Assembly (NCBI GenBank): GCA_023053545.1
Contig: JAKZAN010000001.1
Coordinates: 13,823,751-13,887,750, forward strand
Direction: 5' to 3'
Length of the DNA stretch: 64,000 nucleotides
Origin: Lepidurus packardi
Lineage: Eukaryota; Arthropoda; Branchiopoda; Notostraca; Triopsidae
Below, in pieces: positions 24,825 through 35,512 of this stretch. The notes under the pieces were generated by a model that made no database searches, was not told the origin of the DNA, and saw only the letters and a program-made list of their open reading frames with translations. The position numbers and the translations under genes are program-made. Numbering within the stretch: the first letter of the stretch is position 1; each line of letters begins with the position of its first letter.

Positions 24825-25121
24825 TGTTCCGGACTACCGGAAAGGGTTTTATATTTCTTTGTTTTATTGACTTTGCTCTGCCTCAGTTTTTCGTTGCTGT
24901 TAGCTTTGCTTCTCTTTCACTTTTTGGCAACGCCCTTGAACTGCCGAGTTCAAAGGGAGGCAGGCAGTTGCGCAAGTAAGAAAGGCCCGAACGGTTGTGT
25001 GTACGCGTGTACGTGCCCTTTTAATATTTACCATTTTTGACATACATCTATTCCTCCTTTAAACCTGTTTCGTGTCGTTTCAAATACTCTTCTACGTCAC
25101 CTATCGTAAATCGTGGTGACA
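24825..25121 (+). repeat. BEL/Pao 5' LTR (left arm)
   Basis: 297 bp, apparently identical to 28814-29110. It starts TGTTCCGG and ends GGTGACA, with TG...CA termini. Confidence 0.93.
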
Positions 25122-25126
25122 TCAAA

Positions 25127-25144
25127 TGGTGCCGAAACCCGGGA
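25127..25144 (+). promoter_or_regulatory. Primer binding site for tRNA-Phe (left arm)
   Basis: TGGTGCCGAAACCCGGGA, five bases after the LTR, is complementary to the 3' end of eukaryotic tRNA-Phe (CCCGGGTTTCGGCA plus CCA). The tRNA identity rests on remembered tRNA sequence. Confidence 0.8.
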
Positions 25145-25310
25145 ATCGTAATTTATCGAAATTTGTCGCCCTTTTATTCGAAACAAGCCTGCTGCGCGAA
25201 CAGAGGCGCTGAGCGTTTAGGGGTCCCTGGGATTTGACCCAACGAGTCGTGCACTTTAAACTGTTGGGGCACAGGACCACGCTCAGCGGCTGTCAGGTAG
25301 GCCTGTTACC

Positions 25311-26747
25311 ATGGCAACTGCTGACGAAACCGTTTCTGACTTGAATACCTTGAAGCAACACCGCACAAGTACGAAGACAAGGCGTACCAAGTTCATTGCA
25401 AAATGTATGAAACACGTCGAAGAGCGTGCGAGCAGATCCGAATTAATTGTCCACCGATCGACTCTATCCGAGCTTCTCGAAGAATGCATCCAAGCCCACG
25501 AAGCGTATATGAACGCCAGCGAGCTGCCCGATGACGAACGCGTTTCGGCCGACCGTTGGATAAAAGACGTTGATCAGTCGACTCGAACGTGTTTTGAAGC
25601 GATTGAAACGTATCTTCAGTCCGCAAGGTCACTAGCATCGAAGTCCGTTTCCTCATCATCTTCCATTTTTTCTTCAGTTAGTAAGATTCGCGAAGTGGAA
25701 CGGAAACGCAAAGAGACTGAACTCCGTCTTCAACATGCGAAACGCGACGCCAATAAGCGCATCGATGAGTTAAACCGTCTTCAAGCCCTCGACGAGGAGC
25801 GCCTTCGTATTGAATCCGAACGTAAACAGCGGGAGCTCGAGCAGGAACTGGAATGTCAGCAACTTGAAGAAATGCTCATTCGCCAAGAACTTGAAGAGGA
25901 CCAGCGAGGACTCCGTGAAGAAGATTGGGCCGATCCTCGCGAGAACGTTTTAACTTTAAATGACAATCCGAGACCGAACGCATCAGCTTGTGCAACGGAA
26001 CCACGCCCCGATCCCCGAACACGAGCTGGCCCATCGAATCGGCGAATGGGAACCGAAGCCGTCTCGAGACGTGTTGCTTTCTCGAACGCTAACGTTAGTG
26101 AGATTAATGAAACTGTAAATCGGCCTGTGTTGCCGTCACAGGTTCTGAACGGGCCGGCCAACACCTCGAGCTTTCCTTTCGAACCCAATTCCGTGAACCT
26201 CATGCGACGAGCCACATCGGCAGCCTCTGGGGTTTCGGCGAACGCACTGGACTTCACCTATCGAAACGGAACCACTTTTGAGAGCATCGGCTCGGATTCC
26301 GGAAGACAAACGTCGTCGAGTCCAGACGCGTGGATATTTCAACGATTACCCGATCGAATGCGTAATACCGATTCGGAAAGGACGCATTCCGCTGTCTGCG
26401 GGCTCCCACCACTTACCCTGAAACCGTTCTCAGGAGACCCGAGAGACTGGCCGATGTTTATCGGATCCTTTAAGACTTTGATTCATGATCAAGCTCCGAG
26501 TGATGCTTACCGTATCGCACTGCTCCGACAATATCTCGCGCCGCATATCGCCCAGAACCTGGCCCATACACTCCATAGCCCCACGCTGTACTACGAAGCT
26601 CTGTCCGAACTCCAACGAAAATATGGTAACCCACAGGTAGTTTCCAGTGCCTATCTTCGCAGCTTAATCCAACTTCCGGCTGTAAGGGAAGACAACTCTG
26701 AATCACTTCGAAAGTTCGCCGCTCAGTTACGTGGAGCCGTGGCAACA
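25311..26747 (+). CDS. BEL/Pao gag (truncated, left arm)
   Basis: Structural polyprotein of the retrotransposon. The ATG at 25311 follows the primer site by about 165 bp. The first ~120 residues are helical and charged; residues about 120-200 form a strong coiled coil rich in Glu, Arg and Leu; a Ser/Thr/Pro-rich stretch follows; the C-terminal part is the DUF1759-type capsid region typical of BEL/Pao (LPPLTLKPFSGDPRDWPMFI and ALSELQRKYGNPQVV). The true frame ends in the filler at 26748, after which a chance stop occurs at 26784-26786. Nucleocapsid and protease, which should follow, are missing. Confidence 0.9.
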
Positions 26748-26811
26748 CTATTCTATATTATATATAGGAAGTCTCCCGTGTTATAACTAGATATTCTAGT
26801 GTTATAACTAA
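26748..26811. repeat. Filler copied from the element's own target site (left arm)
   Basis: 26748-26801 matches the 54 bp directly left of the element (24771-24824) with one difference. 26802-26811 then matches the ten bases immediately right of the 3' target duplication (29116-29125). The filler thus reproduces the uninterrupted target site with a single TAGTG. Confidence 0.9.
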
Positions 26812-26836
26812 GTGTTATATATAAAAAAAGTCCCGC

Positions 26837-28804
26837 GTGGCTCCGATTCGTCAACTGTCAATCCCGCGACTCGAACTGATGGGAGCTTTGGTTGGTGCCC
26901 GGATGTGCGCATTTATCGTCTCGGAAATGAGATTGTTACTTCAATGCGTACATCTTTGGACGGATTCGATGACTGTTTTGAGTTGGGTGAATTCGGAGAC
27001 GTGCCGTTTTACCGCCTTCGTCGCCAACCGAATAGGAGAAATCCTTGAACTTACGAAAGCCTCCCAATGGCACCATGTGCCCGGTAAGCTAAACCCCGCG
27101 GACGACTGTAGCAGGGGATTGGCCGCCCCCGATCTCGTTAATAGACAGCGTTGGTGGAATGGCCCGGATTTCTTGAAGCGATCGACGGAGGATTGGCCTT
27201 CTACCCCGCTGCCACACAGACCAAACGTAGACGACACTGAGATGCTACCTTCAAAATGGGCCGGCCTCATTATCGGGAATACCTCCGTTTTGAACTTCAC
27301 CTTTGAAAGAATTTCATGTCTAAATCGTCTGAAGCGTGTGATTGCGTACGTCCGACGTTTTACAGAAAACTGCCGCAAACCGCAGACCGGTCACTACGGC
27401 CCTTTGTCGACCTCCGAACTGAGAGGAGCTCTTATTTGCTGTATCCGTGCTTCGCAAAGGTTTTCGTTCGCCGATGACATAGTAAGATTACACGACAAGA
27501 AGGATATCTTATCGAATTCGCGGCTGATCAAACTTACCCCCTTCGTCGACTCAAAAGGCGTACTCCGAGTAGGAGGTCGTTTGTTACACGCGGACCACGA
27601 TCCGGGCGCGAAACATCCCATCATTCTTTGCCCCAAGAGTAAGTTGACCCACCTCGTTATTGTTGACGTTCATCGACGTATGTTACATGCAGCCACCGAG
27701 ACGACATTAGCTGAAGTTCGAAAGCTTTATTGGGTGTTAAAAGGGAGATCAACGATTCAAAAGATGATCCGCCGATGCGTTATGTGTCGTCGTCTGCGAG
27801 AGCCTCCCGAGTCACCTCTTATGGCGGCACTTCCCCGTCACCGTCTCGAGGCTTTTAAACCTCCTTTTACCAATACTGGCATCGACTTCTTCGGCCCATT
27901 GTACGTGGTTGTTCATCGAAGAGGGCAAAAAAGGTATGGATGCCTGTTTACATGCCTCGTTACACGCGCTGTCCACATTGAGATCGCCCATTCTTTGGAT
28001 GCGGACTCTTTTTTGATGGCATTCCGCCGTTTTATTAGCCGTCGGGGAATGCCATCAGTCTGTTATAGCGACAACGGGACGAACCTGACAGCTGGTGAAC
28101 AGGAACTCCGCGAGGCCCTACAACGAATCGATCAAGCCAAGATTCACGACTCTCTCGCGGAACGCGGAATCGACTGGTATTTTTCACCCCCCTCTGCTCC
28201 GCATTTCGGAGGCGTTTGGGAACGCATGGTCCGAGCAGCGAAAAAGGCTCTGCGCGTCGCGTTGAACGGCCAAACCGTGTCAGACGAAATTCTGTATACC
28301 GTGATGGCCGAGGTTGAATCTTTAATCAACGGACGTCCGCTTACATACGTCAGCGTTGACCCCTCGGACCCGGAACCCCTCACGCCAAATCACCTGTTAC
28401 TAGGCAGAGCAAATCCGAACACGCAACCGGACGTTTTTACCGATGATGAAGTTAACAGCAAGAAGAGATGGCGAGCGTCACAGGCCATAGCTAACCGATT
28501 TTGGAAACGTTGGATGCGCGAATACGCACCGTCTCTTATTGAAAGAAGAAAATGGCTGCAATCTCGAAGAAACCTCCGCGAAGGCGATCTGGTTTTGGTG
28601 GTGGACCGAACTACACCGCGAGGACACTGGCCGCTAGGTCGCGTACTTGAGTCGCTGCCGGGAAGAGATGGAGTCGTACGGGCTGTACGCGTAAGGACTG
28701 CGAAGGGAGACTACATCCGCCCCGCGGCGAAGATTTGCCTCTTGGAGGAAGCTACGGAAACTGACTCAATTAGACGACCGGGTATTTCTGTCCAACAGAA
28801 ATAG
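26837..28804 (+). CDS. BEL/Pao pol remnant: RNase H, integrase and C-terminal domain (left arm)
   Basis: An open frame of 655 codons without an authentic start codon, beginning just inside the Pao RNase H (LSIPRLELMGALVGARM; WTDSMTVLSW; HHVPGKLNPADDCSRG). The integrase zinc-binding HHCC region follows (HRRMLH ... CVMCRR), then the DDE core: first D in GIDFFGPL, second in YSDNGTN, E in GGVWERMVRAAKK. The C-terminus is the DUF5641-type domain seen in BEL/Pao (LREGDLVLVVD; GHWPLGRV). Protease and RT are absent upstream. The catalytic integrase residues are present, so the frame was recently under selection or is young. The stop is at 28802-28804. Confidence 0.93.
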   Translation: MAPIRQLSIPRLELMGALVGARMCAFIVSEMRLLLQCVHLWTDSMTVLSWVNSETCRFTAFVANRIGEILELTKASQWHHVPGKLNPADDCSRGLAAPDLVNRQRWWNGPDFLKRSTEDWPSTPLPHRPNVDDTEMLPSKWAGLIIGNTSVLNFTFERISCLNRLKRVIAYVRRFTENCRKPQTGHYGPLSTSELRGALICCIRASQRFSFADDIVRLHDKKDILSNSRLIKLTPFVDSKGVLRVGGRLLHADHDPGAKHPIILCPKSKLTHLVIVDVHRRMLHAATETTLAEVRKLYWVLKGRSTIQKMIRRCVMCRRLREPPESPLMAALPRHRLEAFKPPFTNTGIDFFGPLYVVVHRRGQKRYGCLFTCLVTRAVHIEIAHSLDADSFLMAFRRFISRRGMPSVCYSDNGTNLTAGEQELREALQRIDQAKIHDSLAERGIDWYFSPPSAPHFGGVWERMVRAAKKALRVALNGQTVSDEILYTVMAEVESLINGRPLTYVSVDPSDPEPLTPNHLLLGRANPNTQPDVFTDDEVNSKKRWRASQAIANRFWKRWMREYAPSLIERRKWLQSRRNLREGDLVLVVDRTTPRGHWPLGRVLESLPGRDGVVRAVRVRTAKGDYIRPAAKICLLEEATETDSIRRPGISVQQK

Positions 28805-28813
28805 GGCCGGCTT

Positions 28814-29110
28814 TGTTCCGGACTACCGGAAAGGGTTTTATATTTCTTTGTTTTATTGACTTTGCTCTGCCTCAGTTTTTCGTTGCTGTTAGCTTTGCTT
28901 CTCTTTCACTTTTTGGCAACGCCCTTGAACTGCCGAGTTCAAAGGGAGGCAGGCAGTTGCGCAAGTAAGAAAGGCCCGAACGGTTGTGTGTACGCGTGTA
29001 CGTGCCCTTTTAATATTTACCATTTTTGACATACATCTATTCCTCCTTTAAACCTGTTTCGTGTCGTTTCAAATACTCTTCTACGTCACCTATCGTAAAT
29101 CGTGGTGACA
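28814..29110 (+). repeat. BEL/Pao 3' LTR (left arm)
   Basis: 297 bp, apparently identical to the 5' LTR at 24825-25121, and followed by the TAGTG target duplication. Confidence 0.93.
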
Positions 29111-29283
29111 TAGTGTTATAACTAAACTTTATAGCTTTGTAACCGGGGTTCTAGCTTTAGAACCCGAACTTATAACCTTATAATCCATTGTAACTCTTGT
29201 AACCCATTTCTAAGTCGGTAATATATCTGGGATACAATTTTGTTTAACCTTTTCATACCCCCGGAACCTATGTTACGAACCCC

Positions 29284-32200
29284 TTAACAGAACCAAAGCT
29301 TGTACACCCGATCTTTTACGTACCTAAGGCGGTATTCTAGTTTTCGTTCTCTGAATACTTGCACAGCACGACATGCTTTACGCTTAGGTAAACCACACAG
29401 CGTTAACGAAGTATTGCATTCCTTGTCGTTTGTTTTTCCTGGCCATTTTTTAGCATTGTCTGCAATGGCATGGAATTCATCCCTTCTTCCCCAGTCCCAA
29501 AAGATTACCTTAAAAGTTAAAGTTTGAAGCATAGGAACACTTAAAACTATTTTGAACAAATCCATGGCAATATTATCGCTTTTCAACGCTTCTTCATCAG
29601 TGGAGGATAATGGAGTTGAAGGACCAGGACCTATGGAGATCTTTGATAAATCAGATTTCTCATCAATTCCCCGGTTGACTCTTCATCCTCGGACAGCGTT
29701 GAAGGGCTTCTCGGATCGGATGCAGCATCAGTACACCTCTACTTTTCCAAAAGCCGGGTAAAAATGACAGCTCTTCAATATTGTCTCCACTACTTCGGGT
29801 TAAGGCCTCCAACAACGGGTTGCATAGAACTGCTTGTCATTGTTTGGAGTGTTTCCATAGATTCCGCCGATGGATAGTGTCCGCAGATTAGGTGCAGTTA
29901 GGTTCAACCAACTGAACAATTGGACTGGAAAATCGCATCCATCGATGATCAATTCCTCCAGGTTTACTGCCAAATTTCTCCACGCAAGGAGCTCTTGGAT
30001 CTCATCAGCTGACGGAAGCAATCCATCAAGCTTCAATGAAACGTACCTCAGACGAAGACTTTTCAGAGAGCATTTCTCCTTTACCGCGTACTTGCTGATT
30101 TCAATTACCTGTAACACGAGTAAAAAGGAATTTCTTCGTATAAACAAGGGTGAATTGTGATTGAATTATTTATGAAAAGACGGTGATGGCCCGAGGATGA
30201 AAAGATGAAATTGTACAATTCCCCAAAGTTTTTGGGGAAGTGCAGTTGTAAATTTTTTTTTACTCACGTAAAAATCGAAATACATCTTTTCAAGCGTTAA
30301 CGTTTCAAGTTTACTGGCGAGCATCACTAGGTCTTCATGCAGTAGGTCTTCAGTTGAGTGGAGGTCCAGCGAAGTGAGACTGCATCCAGGCCCCGAAAGT
30401 CGTTTTAATATTGGGTTCAACACAACACCACTAGAAAAACCTAGTTAGTTAATAGTTCTGATTACGTGGCTATTGTCCTTATACCTCATGCCCAGGTGTT
30501 GCAAGTGAGACAACCACTTTTCAGCCAATACTTCCACTAGAAGTGATGTATCAATTTCCTCACCTGCAATAAGAATTCAAAGGGTAAGTTAGAGTGTGTT
30601 GCTGCATCACCTTGGAGTGTCCACATTACATCACATCAACGTCTGATATCAAATAACTACAGCGCTCCCTTCTACTTACAATCTAGGCCGAAATCGAAAT
30701 GCTTCAGACTGCAAGTTTCAGGAACCTCTTGTATGGCCTCGGTCACGACCGGTATTAAATCTAAGTATTAAAAAAAGCCAAAACAGCATCTAAAATTCAG
30801 ATAGTTAATTTAACATACCTTCTGTACAGCGATCAAAGAGCAACTTAACAGGACAGGAATCAGCTTTAAGAAGCTCCTGAAGACTGCGAGTTAGTTCTTG
30901 TCGCGCTTCGTCGCCAATTATGTCGTCTTCGCCAGAACATTGCAATGTATGAAGAACAACACCGGACTTGGACAAAGTCAGCAACAGAACTGGAACACTT
31001 CGTGAATAAGAAGATATAAGGCAAGGGAAACGGGGCAATCCTTTGGAAATGAATGGTGTGCGTTTCTTTCTCCAATATTCTCCTTGCCGAGCTCTTCAAC
31101 CAGTTGAAGCAGAGTTACGCTAGACTCTGGTGTGGTAGCAGAGACCTCTTCCTCAAGTACACCTAGTTTAGCTTGGGAGTACGCGTTCGGCAGAGCATCT
31201 TTAAATTCGGACCAGGTACCAGCATCACCATGCTGGGTGAAATAACTTTTCATAAAGTCCATAAGACAGTCTGAATCGAACTTAACGACACGGAAAGCGT
31301 CTACTAAACACCTCTGCTTTCCCATTTCAATCAGGGAAGCCGCAACTTCATTGAAGCTGGCTTCTAGCCGATACAGGTCAAGTAAGTGCTGTTCCAAAAG
31401 ATTCTGGTCGGTTTATTTACCAATATAGTAGGCGGCTAGAAATTCTGCCGTGGTTCGATGAGGAACTTGGTAACGAGGAATCTTCTCTTTCATGTCTTAG
31501 ACCAGCAGTCCTGCTTCGATTAGTCGAGTAACTTTGACGTCGGTAGTTTCAGCCTTTGATTTGTTTCCCGTTATATCAAATAAGGTGAAGCTCATGCTTT
31601 TAGTTATCAGAACTTCGATGCAAAGACGACCAAACTCTTGGAGGTAGCTTTCATGACCTTCGATGATCCGACTGTCGAGGACACTCAACTTCCAGAATTC
31701 TCCAGTTTGCTTCCTGGCTGCGCGGTAGAGGTTCCGGTTGATCATGGCAAAGTAAAGACCCGAAACAGTTGAAGGTAGTTCACCATTCGGGCACTCGCTG
31801 ACTAAACAACACATCATGACGCAAAGCAGTGGACACTGAGCTAGTTCCTTGTAAGGACTCTCGTCTTGTACCTTCGCACGAATCGTTTAAATTTCTCCAG
31901 ACTGAGTCGTTGCGCTACAGGCAATAGTGGGTAAATTTCTTCAACATTTTTAAAATCATCGATACTAGGTAGGATCGAGTCATCCAGTTCGCTATCGCAA
32001 AAAACCGACATTCGTAAAAACGGAAATCGGAACGGTTCTGGTACGACGAAATAACTTATAACATCGGCTTTGGTTACGTGACCTGCCTTGATGAAGAACT
32101 TGCCAACTGCCTCTGTCACTTGTCTTTCTCCAAAGCCTTTCACTGTTACAAGCAGGACTGTACGTTCGACATCATCGGTTACATGTCCGCATCTCGAAGT

Positions 32201-33453
32201 GAGCACCACGTGGCACTTGCTCATCATTTCTTTCTTCATTATCAGACCTACATCTTCCTTGGTCTTAGCATTGGCCTCATCGTACCCGTCCAGCAGAATT
32301 AGAACCTCTTCTGCTCCTTTACTTTTTAATATATCCTTAAGTTTTGTGTCCATCTTCTCGTCGTAAATTGATTCCATGTAACTCAAGATTTTTCCCTGGT
32401 TTAAATTTAGGAACAAATAGAGCCTTGATGATACATGTTTCAGTAGACTTACATTTTTACCAACGCAGCCCAATTTTACTATAAACAGTAGACTAAAAGG
32501 ACTGGTGTACTTCGCGTGATCGTTTGAGTCTCTTTTGGACCAATCAGAAGCGATCTTAAGCATCAGGGTTGAGTTTCCATAGCCGGCGTCTACCTCGATC
32601 AGAATGCGGTAGCTACCACCTTTCCGAAAATGTTCCTAAAGTGGCCACCGAGTGCGCTTGAGTTTGAAGAAAATTAAAATTTCCCGTTACACTTACGTGC
32701 TCATGTTTAAAAAGTTCTTCCACACCGAAGTTGGGCTTTGCTGAGTCTTTTAAAGTTAGTTCCGTGTAGACTTCATCGATATCCCAAGTGTACTCAGGGT
32801 ACCATGGCAATGGTGATGCTTGACATAAGGTAGTCGAGTAGTATTCTTTCAATTCTGTGAACTATAAACGCAAACGTCTGCAGTTGTTAACATTGCTACT
32901 TCAATAAATTGGACATTTTACATCTATCATATCGATGTCCACCGATGGCGATGGTTTTCGCGAAGAGTTTCCTTGATTTTCAAAACGGGTACCTATATGG
33001 ACAGTGGAATGGCTTATATTAACTTGTCGGAACGAGGATAGAGCATTGTTGGAAGCTGCCATAGAAATTTTAAGAAAGATTAATCGACTGGGTGATCCCA
33101 TTTTCTAGAATATACTTACAACCACATCCGAAAGAAGAACTCGGAGCTTGGGCGCCTTCTTTCTTCTTCGGCCGTACAAGCGAGACAATCAAAATGTTAA
33201 GTTAATTATGTTATTCGGAAAATATGTTTCCATCTTTTACTTAATTTCGCTGGTTACCAATGTTGCCACCCACGTTTAGGACACGGCCATCTTGGAGCTT
33301 AATTGTACCAATTTCATTACTATTGTCTTGTTGGGGTTGGGAACCTATAATGAGACATCGGTATTTACATTAATACCTGCTCCCCTTAAAGCCTATAAAG
33401 TATAGTTGCCTACTTCCAGCTTTCGAGCTTTTCTTTTCTGAGGTGCTGTCCAT
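29284..33453 (-). pseudogene. NLR (NACHT-LRR) pseudogene, left-arm copy
   Basis: Mirror of 42917-47086. It encodes the remains of an intracellular NACHT and leucine-rich-repeat immune receptor. All lesions of the right copy recur: the shift near the end of the NACHT exon, two in-frame TAA codons, and an asparagine in place of the Walker A lysine. The only coding difference seen is Leu instead of Arg at predicted residue 285 (base 32244). Shared lesions mean the gene was already broken before the inverted duplication. Head-to-head with the right copy, its predicted 5' end faces the spacer. Confidence 0.88.
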
Positions 33454-34080
33454 CGTGCCGGTATTTTCCTCAACTTATCCACGAAGTCACTTCGCCAAGT
33501 TGACTTTTTTCTAAGGGAATCTTACGTTTGTTTTAAACATGGATTCACGTAAACAATATAAGTGTTCTTGTTTCTAGATAACTCATTCAAGATAACTGAT
33601 CTCCAGCACTGTCTCCCGCATCCTTTGTTGTTTACATGAAAAGCAGCAATGAATAGTGCCACATTCCATTAAAAAAAGTACTGTACCATAAGGTCCCGAA
33701 AAAGGTAAGCCAGGAAAGCAAGTTGGGCCAGGCCGGACTTGTGGCGTTACTCCGGCCTGCCTCGCAGTTGCAGAACAATTAAAAAAGAATTTAGAAGCAA
33801 TTCCGATAAAAACTTGGTAAAATATAAAATTTATCTGCTGTTCATTTTATGTAAAATTATTACGTTTTCAAACTGGCTATATACTGCCCTTAATTCGCTT
33901 AACAATAAGTTTGAAGTTGGTGATTGTTGACGTTCACGTTGGAGTTGGACGTGTTTTCAACGCTCTTAACCCGTGGTCACGTGTCACAAATTAATTGTCT
34001 ATTGATATAGTGCCAAGTGTTTTTACTTAAAACTCGGATTCATCTTCTGTTTACCACTATTTTTCGGTGCTTCAAACTGT

Positions 34081-35509
34081 GTGGCTCTTATGGCACAGCT
34101 ATCATCCAACCTCCGTATGGAGGATTGCACAACCACAGCTACCACAGACATAACACCTAAATGCGCAACTTGTGATAAACCGTTTAAGAAGAATCACCAT
34201 AATCAGAAGTACTGTGATGAATGTAAGTCTGCTCTCAAGCAACTTGCAAGGAAACCAAGCACTGGAGAAAAAGACAGGAAAAGGAAGGATATTCATGTGG
34301 ATAGCCCAGAAAAAGCGGGAAAGCAGTCGAGACTGGATTCGCCTGAATCCAGATCAGCTGACGAAACGCTTACTTCCCAATTTTTTCGCCCGACGAGCAA
34401 ATATCAACTGTTAGTCCCTTCTCTGAAGACCGAATGGCGAAACTGCAAGAATTAACTAAACTTGTAATAGCTCTGAAGGAGTCTAACAATGACCTGATTC
34501 GTCTTGTAACGTTTTTAGCAGAAGAAATCAAATCCCTTAAGCAAGAAATCCAAAGCAATGCCCTTTCAGCGGAACATGGAAAAGATTACACGTTTGTCCA
34601 AGTTCTAAAGCGCCGGACCATGTCCACAAGCAAGTCACAGGCATCCACAAATAATACCCAACCGGATGCTCAGGCATCCACAAGCAAGACTCATCAGCAA
34701 TATTCGACTTCAACAGCAATCGATCAATCAGCGACGCTGTTCATCCAGCAACAAGACGTTGAGATGCGTGGCAAGTTCTTACCCAAAAAGGAACTTCTAG
34801 AAATGGTGGACCAAGACCTGAACAAAGCCTGCCCAGGTATTCCCAAACCCGTACTGGTGTGGAAAACGAAAAAAGGGGATCTTGCTCTAACTTACAAAAC
34901 CAAGGAAGAGAGAACAAAAGCAAAATAACAAAACCCTTTCTGAAGTCCGCCAACCTGGCCAGCCTTGGCCCAGTGAAGACCATCACGCACCACCCGAACC
35001 TTAAGCTAGTTATACACCAACTACCTAAGGATCAATCCTTTAACCAGATCTGCCAACACCTAGCAGACAAGAATTCCGACATGGAAGTTGATTTCGATAC
35101 GGATCTAGTCAGATGGCTTAAACCAAATAGCAAAAAAGCGTATGGATCAATCCTACTCACCTGTCGGTCATAGAAGGAGAAAGTCAAGCTGTTAGATGAG
35201 GGAGCGCTTTTCGCCTTCAACCGCGTTGTTCAAGTTGAGGACGTAAGGCCCCATGCAACGCAATGCAATGCTATTACTGTCAAGCGTATGGGCATAACTA
35301 TGCAATGCTGTAACTGTCAAGCGTATGGGCATATGGCTACTTCCTGTAGCAGAAAGTCACCAACACGTGAAAAACGTGCAGGAAAACACGACTCGCGGTC
35401 ATGTCAAAACGATACACGCAGATGTGCTAACTCAAAGGGAGAACACTTCGCTTTTGACAATTCCTGCCCGTCCAGAGCGAACGAAAAGAAGCCAGGAACT
35501 CACACTTAA
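34081..35509 (+). pseudogene. LINE ORF1 (gag-like, zinc knuckle), frameshifted
   Basis: Nucleic-acid-binding ORF1 of a non-LTR retrotransposon. The N-terminus has a Cys-rich motif (CATCDKPF ... KYCDEC) and a basic stretch. A leucine-rich helical part (34434-34560) follows, then a Gln/Ser/Thr-rich stretch and a conserved region ending in a CCHC knuckle (CCNCQAYGHMATSC, about 35306-35347). The reading frame changes near 34390 and again near 34920, and a TAG interrupts at about 35171. The first 265 bp (34081-34345) belong to the inverted-repeat arm; the rest is single-copy. Confidence 0.8.
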
Positions 35510-35512
35510 CAA

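Larger units (their letters stand above)
24820..29115 (+). mobile_element. BEL/Pao LTR retrotransposon lacking protease and RT (left arm)
   Basis: The element is 24825-29110 (4,286 bp), flanked by the 5-bp duplication TAGTG (24820-24824 and 29111-29115). Its two 297-bp LTRs appear identical, begin TGTTCC and end GGTGACA. Order: LTR, primer site, gag, an AT-rich filler, then RNase H, integrase and a C-terminal domain, LTR. Protease and reverse transcriptase are absent between gag and RNase H. The element therefore cannot copy itself, and identical LTRs imply either supply in trans by a full-length relative or loss soon after insertion. Confidence 0.95.
24030..34345 (+). repeat. Giant inverted repeat, left arm
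   Basis: The reverse complement of 42025-53214. Pairing follows partner = 77244 - x for 24030-24580 and partner = 76370 - x for 24581-34345. It contains a BEL/Pao element, an NLR pseudogene and the 5' end of a LINE. The only base difference I identified is at 32244 (partner 44126); the only length difference is the 874-bp segment on the right arm. Such near identity means a very recent duplication, ongoing gene conversion or an assembly artefact. Confidence 0.95.
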
